From positions 5,036,001-5,100,000 of the forward strand of contig NZ_CP126115.1 in the NCBI RefSeq assembly GCF_030123505.1: DNA of 64,000 bases, given 5' to 3'. The position numbers and the translations under genes were made by a program. The stretch's first letter is position 1. Each line of letters starts with the position of its first letter. Of this stretch, positions 1 to 9,444 are shown one piece after another. The notes beneath the pieces are model-generated. The model was not told the origin of the DNA and did no database searches. It saw nothing but the letters and a program-made list of their open reading frames with translations. The stretch comes from Neobacillus sp. YX16 (GTDB lineage: Bacteria > Bacillota > Bacilli > Bacillales > Cytobacillaceae).

Positions 1-821
1 AGTGTTTGTGCTTCTGCAATAGAAGGAGTGATTTCGTATTTATTTTGTTGATCTGCAAACCATTGTACCGCTTCAGCAAATTCAGGAGTATCAATCGTTA
101 CTTTTGTGCCAGTTTCATCAATCCAGTCTGCACCATTACTCCAAGCAATTGGCTGTAATGCCCATTGAATGTTAAATCCAGCACCAAATTGATCATTTTT
201 TCCATCGCCGTTTTTATCTTTTGTTAATTTTTGTGCTACTTCAATGAATTGCTCCAATGAATAAGGCTTATCTTTGTCAGGAAGTGGAATTCCTGCTTCT
301 TCAAACATTGTTTTGTTGTAACCTAATGCAAATGGACCTAAGTCTTTCGGCAATCCGTAAATTGCACCTTCACCAAGTGTTTCGCCATCAAAGCGATATT
401 TTGCGATACCTTTTTCCCAAATATCGTCGATTTTAACATCTTCTGACCCTTCAACGAATTCAGTAATATCTTTTAAAACACCAGAGTTAACATATGCTTT
501 AACTTGAGCTGGGTTATAGAAGAAAACATCTGGAATCTTCTTACCAGCAATCGCTGCTTTTAGCTTCGTATCATATTGATCTGGAGCAACTTGAACCAAT
601 GTAACTTTAACATCTGGATGTGACGATTCAAATCTTTTCACAGTAGCTGTATAAGCTTCAAGTTCTTTAGGCTGACCTCTAAACATAAATGTAATGGCTG
701 TTTTTCCGTCCTTAGTCTTACCTGAGGTGCTTTCCTTGCTAGCACAACCACTAAGAATCGTACTGATAATCAATAATGCAAGCAGCGTCATAACTCCGAA
801 TTTTTTAGATATTTTAAACAA
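1..821 (-). CDS. ABC transporter sugar-binding lipoprotein (5' part)
   Basis: Extracellular solute-binding protein of a carbohydrate ABC importer; it runs off the left edge, so only about 273 N-terminal residues are visible. The start is a TTG at 821 with a GGAGGG ribosome site 6 nt upstream. The N-terminus has lysines, a hydrophobic stretch and a lipobox LSGC with the lipidated cysteine near residue 26, so the mature protein is anchored outside the membrane. The body has the family 1 binding-protein look ([15 protein letters not shown], then [15 protein letters not shown]). It is divergent from an AraR-type regulator, which makes arabinose or arabino-oligosaccharide a plausible ligand; that is inference from context only. 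Permease genes probably follow beyond the edge. Confidence 0.85.
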   Translation of the reverse strand, partial: MFKISKKFGVMTLLALLIISTILSGCASKESTSGKTKDGKTAITFMFRGQPKELEAYTATVKRFESSHPDVKVTLVQVAPDQYDTKLKAAIAGKKIPDVFFYNPAQVKAYVNSGVLKDITEFVEGSEDVKIDDIWEKGIAKYRFDGETLGEGAIYGLPKDLGPFALGYNKTMFEEAGIPLPDKDKPYSLEQFIEVAQKLTKDKNGDGKNDQFGAGFNIQWALQPIAWSNGADWIDETGTKVTIDTPEFAEAVQWFADQQNKYEITPSIAEAQT

Positions 822-882
822 TTGAATCCCTCCACAAACTATTTTATAATTTTTTAAGAATAAAACAATTTCATGAAAACCT

Positions 883-897
883 TTGAAAGCGTAACCA
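883..897 (+). promoter_or_regulatory. cre site 1 (CcpA)
   Basis: TTGAAAGCGTAACCA fits every position of the cre consensus WTGNAANCGNWNNCW. It lies just downstream of the likely promoter of the binding-protein gene, a place where CcpA would block transcription when a preferred sugar is present. Confidence 0.65.
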
Positions 898-916
898 CTT
901 TTTTAAAAAAAATGAA

Positions 917-950
917 AGTATAAGTTACCGGATTTTATATGTACGTACAT
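917..950 (-). promoter_or_regulatory. Promoter of the binding-protein gene with AraR-like box 1
   Basis: A perfect 12-bp palindrome ATGTACGTACAT occupies 939-950 and matches the TGTACGTACA core of B. subtilis AraR operators. On the minus strand a TATACT -10 candidate lies at 922-917, and the palindrome overlaps the expected -35 position, so a bound repressor would occlude this promoter. The -35 itself is poor. Confidence 0.55.
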
Positions 951-1048
951 GTTGAATAATTACATTTAAGACCCCCTAGACTCTATTTTTCATAAACGTA
1001 ATAATAGAAATACCTTCTATTTTTCAAAAGCTGTACTTCTATGAAACT

Positions 1049-1063
1049 TTGAAAGCGTATTCT
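1049..1063 (+). promoter_or_regulatory. cre site 2 (CcpA)
   Basis: TTGAAAGCGTATTCT also fits all positions of WTGNAANCGNWNNCW. It lies upstream of the regulator promoter, between AraR-like boxes 1 and 2, and suggests catabolite repression of the divergent pair. Confidence 0.55.
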
Positions 1064-1087
1064 CTACACTTCAAATAATAATATGCC

Positions 1088-1097
1088 TGTTCGTACA
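1088..1097 (+). promoter_or_regulatory. AraR-like box 2
   Basis: TGTTCGTACA differs at one position from the AraR core TGTACGTACA. Its centre is 42 bp, about four helical turns, from box 3, which would allow cooperative binding on one DNA face. Confidence 0.5.
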
Positions 1098-1129
1098 TGT
1101 CAATCGCTTTTATTAAAAATTTTTATTTA

Positions 1130-1139
1130 TGTCCGTACG
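1130..1139 (+). promoter_or_regulatory. AraR-like box 3
   Basis: TGTCCGTACG has two mismatches to the AraR core. It abuts the -35 region of the regulator promoter, a suitable place for autorepression. Confidence 0.4.
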
Positions 1140-1141
1140 TG

Positions 1142-1169
1142 TTTAACAATAACTTTATCCGTGTATAAT
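1142..1169 (+). promoter_or_regulatory. Candidate promoter of the araR-like gene
   Basis: TATAAT at 1164-1169 is a full -10 match. The best -35 is TTTAAC at 1142-1147 with a 16-bp spacer. AraR-like boxes lie on both sides of it. Confidence 0.5.
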
Positions 1170-1224
1170 TTAACCATAGCAAATAATTATTCTATTTGAT
1201 AATATAAGACTATACATTATTCGT

Positions 1225-1234
1225 TGTACGTATA
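1225..1234 (+). promoter_or_regulatory. AraR-like box 4
   Basis: TGTACGTATA has one mismatch to the AraR core. It lies in the leader, between the TATAAT and the regulator start, consistent with autoregulation. Confidence 0.5.
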
Positions 1235-1273
1235 ACTTAACAATTTAGTATACAAGTTGAAAGTGGTGAAACC

Positions 1274-2398
1274 GTGGCACAAAAAACCAAGTATAATATG
1301 GTAAAAGAGAAAATAACAGAATGGATCACTAGTGGAATCGTCAAACCAGGTGAAAAAATCTATTCCGAAAATGAACTTGTTAAAATGTTTGGTGTCTCTA
1401 GACACACCGTTCGCCAGGCTGTTGGAGATTTAGTTCACGAAGGATGGCTCTATCGTGAACAAGGAGCAGGGACGTTTTGTTCATTAAAAAAAGAACCCGT
1501 CGAGCATCAGGTTCAAATCTCAAATGGAAACGGGAAAAATATTGGTGTAATAACAACCTATATTTCAGATTATATCTTCCCTTCTATTATTAAAGGTATT
1601 GAGTCCTATTTAACAACCCAGGGATATTCCTTAACATTTGCATGTACAGACAATGATGTAGAAAAAGAGAAACAATGCCTGCAAACAATGTTGAGCAGAA
1701 ATATTAATGGGCTAATTGTTGAACCAACAAAAAGCAGCAATTATAATCCTAATATTAGTTACTATTTAGAACTTGAACAAAACAATACCCCTTATCTAAT
1801 GATTAACCAATACTATTCACAGCTGATGCCGCCTCATATTATTATGAATGATGAGCATGGCGGCTTTATTGCTACCGAACATTTAATTAAATTAGGCCAC
1901 CAAAAGATAATAGGGATTTTCAAAACGGATGACCTTCAAGGGGTTAACCGGATGCAAGGCTTTATCCGGGCTTTTAGAGAGCACGGAATAACGTTCTTTC
2001 CAGATATGGTTATTACCTATACAACAGAAGATCAGCATAGCAAAATAGTAGAACAATTAAAGCATTTTTATACAAATGAAAAAATGCCTACAGCCATTGT
2101 GTGCTATAATGACCAATCAGCATTAAGTGTTATTGAAATGTTAAGAGGCCTTGATTTGAGTGTCCCAGAGGATGTTTCCATTGTTGGGTATGATGACTCC
2201 TTCTTAGCAGAGGCAACCGAGGTAAAATTAACATCTGTTTCCCACCCGAAAATGGAGATGGGTATTGAAGCTGCGAAGTGGATTGTTTCAGCAGTCGAAG
2301 GGAACAGCAGCAGTAATCCACAGTCTATCATATACGAACCAGAGTTGATTATACGAAATTCTACTGCAGAAGTGAAAAAGCCGAACTTAGTTAGTTAA
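1274..2398 (+). CDS. araR: AraR-like transcriptional repressor (GntR-type HTH + LacI-type sensor)
   Basis: Sugar-responsive repressor of 374 aa starting at GTG. Residues 1-75 form a GntR-family winged helix (FGVSRHTVRQAVGDLVHEGW, then the wing REQGAGTF). Residues 90-365 form a LacI/GalR periplasmic-binding-like effector domain with GNGKNIGVI, PSIIKGIE and ends such as SIVGYDDSFLAE and TSVSHPKMEMG. This exact domain pair and length are typical of AraR, which releases DNA when it binds L-arabinose. The intergenic region carries four TGTACGTACA-like boxes, supporting the assignment and autoregulation. The ligand itself cannot be proved from sequence. Confidence 0.85.
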   Translation: MAQKTKYNMVKEKITEWITSGIVKPGEKIYSENELVKMFGVSRHTVRQAVGDLVHEGWLYREQGAGTFCSLKKEPVEHQVQISNGNGKNIGVITTYISDYIFPSIIKGIESYLTTQGYSLTFACTDNDVEKEKQCLQTMLSRNINGLIVEPTKSSNYNPNISYYLELEQNNTPYLMINQYYSQLMPPHIIMNDEHGGFIATEHLIKLGHQKIIGIFKTDDLQGVNRMQGFIRAFREHGITFFPDMVITYTTEDQHSKIVEQLKHFYTNEKMPTAIVCYNDQSALSVIEMLRGLDLSVPEDVSIVGYDDSFLAEATEVKLTSVSHPKMEMGIEAAKWIVSAVEGNSSSNPQSIIYEPELIIRNSTAEVKKPNLVS

Positions 2399-2428
2399 TA
2401 CCCCTTCAATTAGTTTACTTTCTAAACA

Positions 2429-2466
2429 AAATTAAACACCCTATTAGGTAACGGGGTGTTTAATTT
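2429..2466 (+). terminator. Terminator after araR
   Basis: AAACACCC and GGGGTGTTT form a stem within a longer AATTAAAC/GTTTAATT palindrome just after the stop. Confidence 0.6.
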
Positions 2467-2496
2467 ACATCTTTGATGAGGAAACATGGTGAGAAT

Positions 2497-3087
2497 ATGA
2501 AACAGTTATTCAAAGTACTTGAGTTTGTAACCGCTTTTTTCCAATTAAATATCCTCTGGTTGTTATTTTGTCTGCCGGTCATTACGATTTTCCCTGCTTC
2601 CGTTGCCATGTTCTGTGTCATTCGCCAATGGATTTTGCATAAAGACTACAGTGTCTTTCGTTCCTTTTTTCAATATTTCAAAGAGAACTTTAAACAAAGT
2701 TTTATCTTAGGGATAATCTGGATTGTTTTTGCCGGAGTGTTTTATCTTGATTTTATGTTAATGAAAAATCTCGGTACTTTCCAGTATATTCTCTTACCGG
2801 TTTTGTCTTTAATCGGTATCGTCATTCTATTCATTACTATTTTTATTTTTTCAACCATTGCCAATTATAATGTCAATTGGCTGACTGCTATAAAGAACTC
2901 TCTGTTCTTTTCAGTTAGATATTTCTTTGTTACTCTGTCTGTAATTGTTTTATTTGTTTTGATGGTATTGATTCTATATACTTGGTCCGTTACTTTTCTA
3001 TTTATTTTCTGTGTTTTTGCCTATTGCAATTACTATTTGTGTCATCTTGTTTTTAATAAGATTCAACTGGTTCAATCTTCAAAATGA
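2497..3087 (+). CDS. YesL-family (DUF624) membrane protein
   Basis: Integral membrane protein of 196 aa with about five hydrophobic segments and few charges between them. The N-terminus (MKQLFKVLEFVTAFFQLNIL, then LLFCLPVITIFPAS) is the signature of the DUF624/YesL family, small membrane proteins of unknown biochemical role usually encoded beside carbohydrate ABC transporters and polysaccharide-use genes. The start at 2497 begins the family motif; an in-frame ATG at 2476 lacks a ribosome site. Its position beside the AraR-like regulator and sugar-binding protein fits the family habit. It lies after the araR terminator, so it may have its own promoter. Confidence 0.75.
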   Translation: MKQLFKVLEFVTAFFQLNILWLLFCLPVITIFPASVAMFCVIRQWILHKDYSVFRSFFQYFKENFKQSFILGIIWIVFAGVFYLDFMLMKNLGTFQYILLPVLSLIGIVILFITIFIFSTIANYNVNWLTAIKNSLFFSVRYFFVTLSVIVLFVLMVLILYTWSVTFLFIFCVFAYCNYYLCHLVFNKIQLVQSSK

Positions 3088-3104
3088 ATATACATTTCTC
3101 AATA

Positions 3105-3133
3105 TCCACGGATTATTATCTGTGGACTTTTTT
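3105..3133 (+). terminator. Terminator after the YesL-family gene
   Basis: TCCACGGA-TTATTA-TCTGTGGA stem followed by CTTTTTT. Confidence 0.75.
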
Positions 3134-3209
3134 CTTTCTCAAACAAAGCGTTTAATAATTTTCGGATAGTTTGATAAAATAAAATGATTAACTTAAATAG
3201 AGGAGATAA

Positions 3210-4271
3210 ATGATGACTGAAAATAACCATTACACAGGCTATATTGGAACCTATACAAAAGGAGAGAGTAAAGGTATTTATTCTTTCAAGTTAGACACCA
3301 TCGAAAAAACAATTGTCGATATTAAACTGGCTGCGACTTTAGAAAACCCTACCTACTTATCAATAAGCGATAATCAGCAGTATTTATATTCTGTTATGAA
3401 GAAAGGCGAGCTTGGCGGCCTTGCTGCTTTTTCAATTGAAGCAGGCGGTGAGTTAACCTCCATAAATGAGCAGGCACAAGAAGGATCGCCGCCATGCCAT
3501 GTCAGTGTTGATAGTAAAAACAGATATGTTTTTACTGCCAATTACCATAAAGGTAATGTAGAGTCTCTTACTCTTGATTCAAAAGATGGATCACTTCAGC
3601 CCGCTGTATCCAGCGTCAAACACGAGGGTTCTGGACCTGACCCAAGACAAGAAAAAGCGCATACTCATTACGCAGGACTAACCCCCGATGAAAAATATTT
3701 AGCAGTTGTTGAACTGGGAACAGATGCACTTATAACCTATCAAGTAAATGACGATGGCACACTTGAAAAAACAAACCTGCTGCCAATAAAAGCTGGAAGT
3801 GGTCCACGACACCTAGCTTTTCATCCTAATGGTAAATCTGCTTATCTTATGACAGAGTTCAGCTCCGAGGTAATTGCTTTAAACTATCATTCCGAAAATG
3901 GACATTTCACTGAAAAACAGTATATTTCTACCCTTCCGGAGGATTTCAAAGAAAATAACCAAGGCAGTGCGATTCATATTTCTAAGGATGGCCGCTTTGT
4001 TTATGCAGGAAATCGCGGTCATAATAGTATTGCTGTCTTCCAGGTCAACGAGGATACAGGGGAACTTAGTTTCTTGGAGCGTACTTCAACTGAGGGAGAC
4101 TGGCCAAGGGATTTTTCAATAGACCCGACGGGAAAATTCGTTGTTGCCTCCAATCAAGAATCAAGCAATTTGGTGTTATTCTCACGAGATGAAAATACCG
4201 GAAAACTAACTCTTTTGAAATCTGATATTAAAGTACCACACCCGGTTTGTGTTAAGTTTTTAGAAAATTAA
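3210..4271 (+). CDS. Lactonase family protein (6-phosphogluconolactonase-like, YkgB type)
   Basis: A 353-aa seven-bladed beta-propeller of the lactonase (pfam Lactonase) family, which includes 6-phosphogluconolactonase of the pentose phosphate pathway and B. subtilis YkgB. Repeated propeller strands are visible, for example YIGTYTKGESKGIYSF, then HVSVDSKNRYVFTANYHKGN, GPRHLAFHPNGKSAYLM, HISKDGRFVYAGNRGHNSI and FSIDPTGKFVVASNQ. GAGGAGATAA precedes two consecutive ATG codons (3210 and 3213); either could be used. There is no signal peptide, so it is cytosolic. The lactone substrate is assumed from the family. Confidence 0.8.
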   Translation: MMTENNHYTGYIGTYTKGESKGIYSFKLDTIEKTIVDIKLAATLENPTYLSISDNQQYLYSVMKKGELGGLAAFSIEAGGELTSINEQAQEGSPPCHVSVDSKNRYVFTANYHKGNVESLTLDSKDGSLQPAVSSVKHEGSGPDPRQEKAHTHYAGLTPDEKYLAVVELGTDALITYQVNDDGTLEKTNLLPIKAGSGPRHLAFHPNGKSAYLMTEFSSEVIALNYHSENGHFTEKQYISTLPEDFKENNQGSAIHISKDGRFVYAGNRGHNSIAVFQVNEDTGELSFLERTSTEGDWPRDFSIDPTGKFVVASNQESSNLVLFSRDENTGKLTLLKSDIKVPHPVCVKFLEN

Positions 4272-4298
4272 CTTAACGATTAGAGGATGTGTCATTGA

Positions 4299-5003
4299 AT
4301 GAATTTCTTTCATAGTCAGGAATCCTTAACGACAATAGAGTGGATTCTACGTGCGGTGGTAGGCTATTTTTTCTTAATACTAGTTGCAAAAGCGATGGGC
4401 CAGCGTTCCATTGCGCAGCTAAGACTGCTTGATTTCGTAATTGCACTAATTATCGGGAACATTATTGCCCATCCATTGTCCGATGAACATCTTGGGCTAA
4501 AAGGTTCCCTTACAACTACAGTGGTGTTGGTAATTCTGTATATTGGAAGTGTCTATACTGTAATGAAATGGCCGCGAATTAGAAAACTAATTACTCCTCC
4601 TCCGATTACACTTGTTAAAGACGGAGAGATTATCTTTAAAGGGTTAAATAAAGCTAGAATATCAATCGATATTTTATTAGAAGAATTACGGGAAGAAAAA
4701 GTAGAAGATGTCAGCAAAGTTGCCCTAGCATTATGGGAAGCCGATGGGAAGGTTTCTGTTTTTTTGGATCCAAAATACGAAGCAATCACCCCATCAACCT
4801 ATAACTTGGTCACCGAACCCTTTGATTTCCCTAAAACAATTGTTAAAGAAGGCAGAATTAATTTTCAAGAATTAACACATCTCAATAAAAAAGAGGATTG
4901 GCTTATTCATAATCTAAAAAACCAACATAATACGGAAATAGACAACGTCTTACTAGCAACCATCGATTGTAAGGATAATTTAAAAGTCTTCCTTTATAAA
5001 TGA
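4299..5003 (+). CDS. DUF421 membrane protein (YetF family)
   Basis: A 234-aa protein with two to three N-terminal membrane segments (about residues 12-33, 42-60 and 70-90, including FLILVAKAMGQRSIAQLR and DFVIALIIGNIIAHPL) and a cytoplasmic C-terminal domain starting near ITLVKDGEIIFKGLNKARIS. That motif set is diagnostic of the YetF/YdfR/YrbG family (DUF421), several members of which act in spore germination or envelope function. AGAGGATG precedes the ATG at a slightly long distance. It follows the lactonase gene by 27 nt and may be co-transcribed with it. Confidence 0.8.
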   Translation: MNFFHSQESLTTIEWILRAVVGYFFLILVAKAMGQRSIAQLRLLDFVIALIIGNIIAHPLSDEHLGLKGSLTTTVVLVILYIGSVYTVMKWPRIRKLITPPPITLVKDGEIIFKGLNKARISIDILLEELREEKVEDVSKVALALWEADGKVSVFLDPKYEAITPSTYNLVTEPFDFPKTIVKEGRINFQELTHLNKKEDWLIHNLKNQHNTEIDNVLLATIDCKDNLKVFLYK

Positions 5004-5020
5004 TATTCTGAAAATAGTAA

Positions 5021-5049
5021 TTGACACTTCTGCTTTAGTGTAGTAAATT
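5021..5049 (+). promoter_or_regulatory. Promoter of the methionine operon
   Basis: A perfect TTGACA -35 at 5021-5026 with a 17-bp spacer to TAAATT at 5044-5049, about 25 nt ahead of the riboswitch aptamer. Confidence 0.6.
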
Positions 5050-5073
5050 TTATAAAAAGTCTAAATATTATAC

Positions 5074-5195
5074 TTTCTTATCAAGAGAGGCTGAGGGAAT
5101 GGCCCTATGAAGTCTCAGCAACCTTCAATGACATTTTTTATCATTGAAAAGGTGCTAAGTCCATCAAGTTATTAGGTAACTTGTGAGATAAGAAG
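5074..5195 (+). ncRNA. SAM-I (S-box) riboswitch aptamer
   Basis: The conserved S-box core is present in order: P1 5' arm TTTCTTATC, AGAGAGGCTGAGGGA, the GGCCC segment, TCAGCAACC, GGTGCTAAGTCC and the P1 3' arm GATAAGAA. Binding of S-adenosylmethionine stabilises P1 and favours the terminator that follows at 5222-5256, shutting off the met genes when SAM is plentiful. All pieces needed for a functional transcriptional switch are visible. Confidence 0.97.
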
Positions 5196-5221
5196 AATGA
5201 CCTGTGCGAATGTGCATCCAA

Positions 5222-5256
5222 AAGTCTTCTTCTTATAGAAGACTTTTTTTGTTTTT
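5222..5256 (+). terminator. S-box regulated terminator
   Basis: AAAGTCTTCT and AGAAGACTTT form a perfect 10-bp stem followed by a T-tract; this is the expression platform of the SAM riboswitch. Confidence 0.93.
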
Positions 5257-5277
5257 ATAAAGGAGGAGGATTAGGAA

Positions 5278-6393
5278 ATGGTATATAAAATTGATACGAA
5301 GTTAGCTCAAATTGGAAATAGAAGTGATAAGGTGACAGGCACCGTTAATCCTCCTGTTTACTTTTCAACAGCTTACCGTCACGAGGGCATTGGCCAATCA
5401 ACAGGATATGATTATTCAAGGACAGGAAATCCTACTCGGCAGCTATTAGAAAAGGCGATAGCTGATTTAGAAGGGGCAGATCAAGGATTTGCCTGTAGTT
5501 CGGGTATGGCAGCTATTTTTACGATCCTTTCCCTATTTCAGTCTGGTGACGAGTGGATTGTGAGCGAGGATTTATACGGAGGAACTTATCGTTTACTAGA
5601 ACAGGGCTTTAAAAAATGGGGACTGCAGACTCAATATGTGAATACTTGTAGTCCAGAAGAAATTGAAAGCAGGATTACTCCACAAACCAAAGCAATTTTC
5701 CTTGAAACTCCGACCAATCCGCTTATGCAGCAGTCTGACATCAGTGCTGTCTCAAAAATTGCCAAGAAGAACGGAATTATCCTGATTGTGGATAATACTT
5801 TCTATACCCCGCTTCTCCAGCAGCCTATCGTGCTTGGAGCGGATATTGTTATTCATAGTGCTACAAAATACTTAGGCGGTCATAATGATGTCCTTGCTGG
5901 ACTTATTGTTGCTAAGGGGAAAGAAATTTGTGAGGCGCTGGCTTTTCATCATAACGGTGCAGGCGGGGTCCTAAGTCCTTTTGATTCTTGGCTGGTGATG
6001 CGCGGAATGAAAACTTTATCCCTTCGTATGCAGCGACATGAAAGCAATGCACAGACCATCGTGGAATACCTTTCTGCTCACGAAGGAGTAACAGATGTCC
6101 TTTACCCAGGGAGAGGTGGAATGGTTTCCTTCCGCTTACAGGATGAGTCCTTGATTAACCCATTCCTGCAAGAACTTTCACTTATTACGTTTGCGGAAAG
6201 CCTTGGCGGAACCGAAAGCTTTATTACCTACCCTGCAACCCAAACCCATGCTGATATTCCAGAAGAAATTCGAATTCAGTCAGGTGTTTGTAATCGGTTA
6301 TTGAGGTTTTCTGTAGGCCTTGAAGATCCTACTGATATCATTCAAGATCTTGAACAGGCATTAGCTAAATTAAAAGAAGGAGTGATTAGATAA
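5278..6393 (+). CDS. metI: Cystathionine gamma-synthase / O-acetylhomoserine thiolyase
   Basis: PLP-dependent Cys/Met-metabolism enzyme of 371 aa that joins an activated homoserine with cysteine (or sulfide) in methionine synthesis. The PLP lysine is Lys197 in HSATKYLGGHND; YDYSRTGNPTR and the aspartate-containing LIVDNTF motif are present. A strong AGGAGGAGG ribosome site precedes the ATG. It is the first gene behind the SAM-I riboswitch, and its TAA overlaps the metC start by one base. The paralogue next door is distinguished by order: in Bacillus the first gene of this pair is metI. Confidence 0.92.
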   Translation: MVYKIDTKLAQIGNRSDKVTGTVNPPVYFSTAYRHEGIGQSTGYDYSRTGNPTRQLLEKAIADLEGADQGFACSSGMAAIFTILSLFQSGDEWIVSEDLYGGTYRLLEQGFKKWGLQTQYVNTCSPEEIESRITPQTKAIFLETPTNPLMQQSDISAVSKIAKKNGIILIVDNTFYTPLLQQPIVLGADIVIHSATKYLGGHNDVLAGLIVAKGKEICEALAFHHNGAGGVLSPFDSWLVMRGMKTLSLRMQRHESNAQTIVEYLSAHEGVTDVLYPGRGGMVSFRLQDESLINPFLQELSLITFAESLGGTESFITYPATQTHADIPEEIRIQSGVCNRLLRFSVGLEDPTDIIQDLEQALAKLKEGVIR

Positions 6394-7580
6394 TGAGTTT
6401 AGAAGATTATAGTTTTGAAACTAAGCTCCTTCATAATCAGCATAAAGTCGATCCAAACACTGGAGCCGTAAGTGTACCAATTCAGCATGCATCAACCTTC
6501 CATCAGTTTGATATCGAAAGTTTCGGAAAATACGATTACGCTAGAAGTGCAAACCCAACAAGAGAAGCACTCGAGGATGTAATTGCCGAATTAGAGGGTG
6601 GAACAAGAGGCTTTGCTTTTTCATCGGGAATGGCAGCTATTTCAACAGCCTTCCTCCTTCTTTCTTCCGGGGATCATATCGTTATTACTGAGGATGTGTA
6701 TGGCGGAACGTATCGAATGGTCACAGAGGTACTGACTCGTTTCGGAATACAACATACATTTGTAGATATGACAGACCTTTATCAAGTAAAGGCTGCCATT
6801 AGACCTAACACCAAAGCATTCTATGTTGAAACACCGTCTAACCCTACATTAAAGGTTACGAATATTAAAGCAATTAGTAATTTGGCAAAAGAAATTAATG
6901 CCATTACTTATGTAGATAACACTTTTTTAACTCCTGAGTACCAAAGACCTTTAGAGCTTGGAGCGGATGTAGTTCTTCATAGCGCAACTAAGTTCTTATC
7001 TGGTCATAGTGATGTGGTTGCTGGCCTCGCGGTTGTAAATGATGAAGAGTTAGGAAAGAGACTGTACTCCTTACAGAATTCCTTTGGTGCTGTACTTGGG
7101 GTACAAGATGCCTGGCTTGTACTTAGGGGATTAAAAACCCTTCATGTCAGACTAGAACAATCACAAAAATCAGCTCTTAAGATTGCTGAGTTCCTAGAGG
7201 AACATCCTCTTATTGAAGAGGTATATTACCCAGCTCTTAAAAATCATCCACAGCATGCATTGCAACAAGAACAGGCTGCTGGAGCAGGTGCTGTATTATC
7301 ATTCGAACTCTATGATGAAGAAGCTCTAAGGACCTTTGTCTCAAATGTAAAATTACCTGTATTTGCAGTGAGTCTTGGCGCGGTAGAATCCATTTTATCC
7401 TATCCAGCTAAAATGTCACATGCTGCCATGCCTCAAGCAGAGAGAGAAAAACGGGGAATCAAAAATAGTCTACTCCGCCTTTCTGTTGGTTTAGAGAATC
7501 CTGATGATTTAATAAAGGATTTTTCACAAGCCCTTCAAGTGGTAAATGAACAACAACTGACAGTACAAAGAGGCCGATAA
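6393..7580 (+). CDS. metC: Cystathionine beta-lyase
   Basis: PLP-dependent lyase of 395 aa that splits cystathionine to homocysteine, pyruvate and ammonia. It is a paralogue of the preceding gene: [30 protein letters not shown] and the PLP lysine Lys200 in [13 protein letters not shown]. The start overlaps the metI stop (TAATG), indicating translational coupling, and yitJ starts 1 nt after its stop. Which of the two paralogues performs which step is assigned from the conserved Bacillus metI-metC order. Confidence 0.9.
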   Translation: MSLEDYSFETKLLHNQHKVDPNTGAVSVPIQHASTFHQFDIESFGKYDYARSANPTREALEDVIAELEGGTRGFAFSSGMAAISTAFLLLSSGDHIVITEDVYGGTYRMVTEVLTRFGIQHTFVDMTDLYQVKAAIRPNTKAFYVETPSNPTLKVTNIKAISNLAKEINAITYVDNTFLTPEYQRPLELGADVVLHSATKFLSGHSDVVAGLAVVNDEELGKRLYSLQNSFGAVLGVQDAWLVLRGLKTLHVRLEQSQKSALKIAEFLEEHPLIEEVYYPALKNHPQHALQQEQAAGAGAVLSFELYDEEALRTFVSNVKLPVFAVSLGAVESILSYPAKMSHAAMPQAEREKRGIKNSLLRLSVGLENPDDLIKDFSQALQVVNEQQLTVQRGR

Positions 7581-7581
7581 T

Positions 7582-9444
7582 ATGAGTCTATTAGAAAAAT
7601 TAGAAAAGCAAATCTTAATTGCTGATGGTGCCATGGGTACTCTCCTCTACTCGTTTGGAAAGGATAGTTGTCTTGAAGAACTAAACCTATCACATCCAGA
7701 AAAGATACAGGAAATCCATAAAGCCTATATTGATGCCGGTGCTGACGTGGTTCAAACAAACACTTATGCGGCAAATTATTTAAAACTGCAAAGATATGGT
7801 TTAGAGGACTCTGTAAAAGCAATAAATAGTGCAGCCGTCCAGAATGCAAAATTAGCAGCTCAGCAAAACGCTTATGTTCTTGGTACAGTCGGCGGTAACC
7901 GTGGGATTAAGCCTAGTGCATTATCAATAGAAGAATTAAAGCGTAGTTTCCGTGAACAGCTCTATTGCCTATTGCTTGAAGAGGTAGATGGGATTTTATT
8001 AGAAACCTTTTACGACCTTGAGGAACTAGAGACAGTTCTTACAATCGCTCGAAAAGAAACAAAGCTTCCGATTATTGCACAGGTCTCACTTCAGGAGTTA
8101 GGAATTTTACAAGATCAAACACCGATTAATGAAGCTTTTACGCGGCTTGAAAGCCTTGGCGCTGATGTCATTGGCTTGAATTGTCGGCTTGGTCCACATC
8201 ATATGCTGAAAACACTTGAGCAGATTGAATTGCCTAAACGTAGCTTTCTTTCTGCCTACCCGAATGCGAGTCTGCCAGCCTATACAGACGGGATATTCCA
8301 TTATGAGGGTGACGCAGATTATTTTAAAAAATCCGGCCAAAGCTTCCGTCAGGAGGGTGTGCGTTTGCTTGGCGGATGCTGCGGTACGACACCGGCGCAT
8401 ATCCAGGCATTTGCGTCAGAACTAAAAAATAGCGTGCCTATTACCGAAAAAGTAGTTAAATTAAAAACGAAGAAGATCATCATTGAACAAAGTGCTGCTA
8501 AAAGGGATCACCAGCCTCTTGAGGAAATCGTTAAAGAACGTCCCTCGGTTATCGTAGAATTAGATACTCCAAGAAAGCTTGATACCAGCAAATTTTTTGA
8601 AGGCGCAAAGGCTTTGAAAGAAGCAGGAATTGATGCGATTACGATGGCAGATAACTCTTTGGCTCAGGTAAGGATTTCCAATGAATCTTTAGGTTATCTT
8701 GTTAAACAAGAATTAGGGATGCGACCGCTTATCCATATTGCCTGCAGAGATAGGAATATTATTGGTTTGCAATCTCACCTAATGGGGCTTCATACCTTAG
8801 GAATGCATGATGTTCTGGCAATCACAGGTGACCCAGCCCGAGTTGGGGACTTTCCAGGTGCATCGTCTGTCTATGATGTTTCTTCATTTGAGTTAATACA
8901 AATGATTAAACAATTGAACGAAGGCTTATCATTTTCAGGAAAAGACCTAGGACAAAAAACCGCTTTTAGCATTGCCGGTGCCTTTAATCCAAATGTTCGT
9001 TCAGTAGAAAAGGCAGTTAAACGTCTTGAGAAAAAAATAGAATACGGTGCTGATTATTTCATTTCACAGCCTGTCTTCTCTGAAGAAAAATTAATTGAAG
9101 TCTATGAACATACAAAACACCTTAATGCACCTATTTACATTGGGTTAATGCCTTTAACAGGAAGCAGAAATGCTGAGTTCCTCCATAATGAAGTACCAGG
9201 AATAAAGATTTCACAAGCCATTCGTGAAAGGATGGCAGCATTAAATGATCAACCGCATCAAGCAGCCCGTGAAGGAATTGAAATCACGAAATCATTAATT
9301 GACACAGCACTTGATTTATTCAATGGGATTTATTTAATCACACCATTTTTACGGTATGAACTAACAACAGAATTAGCTATATATGCCAAACAGCGTGCAA
9401 GTCAAGTAAGGGGGAACAACTATGTTGAAAGCTCCATTCAGTGA
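7582..9444 (+). CDS. yitJ: Bifunctional homocysteine S-methyltransferase / methylenetetrahydrofolate reductase
   Basis: A fusion of 620 aa. Residues 1-285 are a homocysteine methyltransferase (DGAMGTLLY) with the zinc cysteines Cys201 in GLNCRLG and Cys266-Cys267 in GGCCGTT. Residues 315-612 are a MetF-type flavin reductase ([28 protein letters not shown], then [15 protein letters not shown]). The reductase half makes 5-methyl-THF, the methyl donor for MetH encoded next. The 3' end overlaps metH by 23 nt, so translation is probably coupled. Whether the N-terminal half is active alongside MetH is not evident from sequence. Confidence 0.93.
   Translation: MSLLEKLEKQILIADGAMGTLLYSFGKDSCLEELNLSHPEKIQEIHKAYIDAGADVVQTNTYAANYLKLQRYGLEDSVKAINSAAVQNAKLAAQQNAYVLGTVGGNRGIKPSALSIEELKRSFREQLYCLLLEEVDGILLETFYDLEELETVLTIARKETKLPIIAQVSLQELGILQDQTPINEAFTRLESLGADVIGLNCRLGPHHMLKTLEQIELPKRSFLSAYPNASLPAYTDGIFHYEGDADYFKKSGQSFRQEGVRLLGGCCGTTPAHIQAFASELKNSVPITEKVVKLKTKKIIIEQSAAKRDHQPLEEIVKERPSVIVELDTPRKLDTSKFFEGAKALKEAGIDAITMADNSLAQVRISNESLGYLVKQELGMRPLIHIACRDRNIIGLQSHLMGLHTLGMHDVLAITGDPARVGDFPGASSVYDVSSFELIQMIKQLNEGLSFSGKDLGQKTAFSIAGAFNPNVRSVEKAVKRLEKKIEYGADYFISQPVFSEEKLIEVYEHTKHLNAPIYIGLMPLTGSRNAEFLHNEVPGIKISQAIRERMAALNDQPHQAAREGIEITKSLIDTALDLFNGIYLITPFLRYELTTELAIYAKQRASQVRGNNYVESSIQ

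Noticed and set aside
5278..7580. metI and metC as a broken or duplicated single gene
   Set aside because: Both are complete, each with its own PLP lysine and full length, and are the usual paralogous pair.
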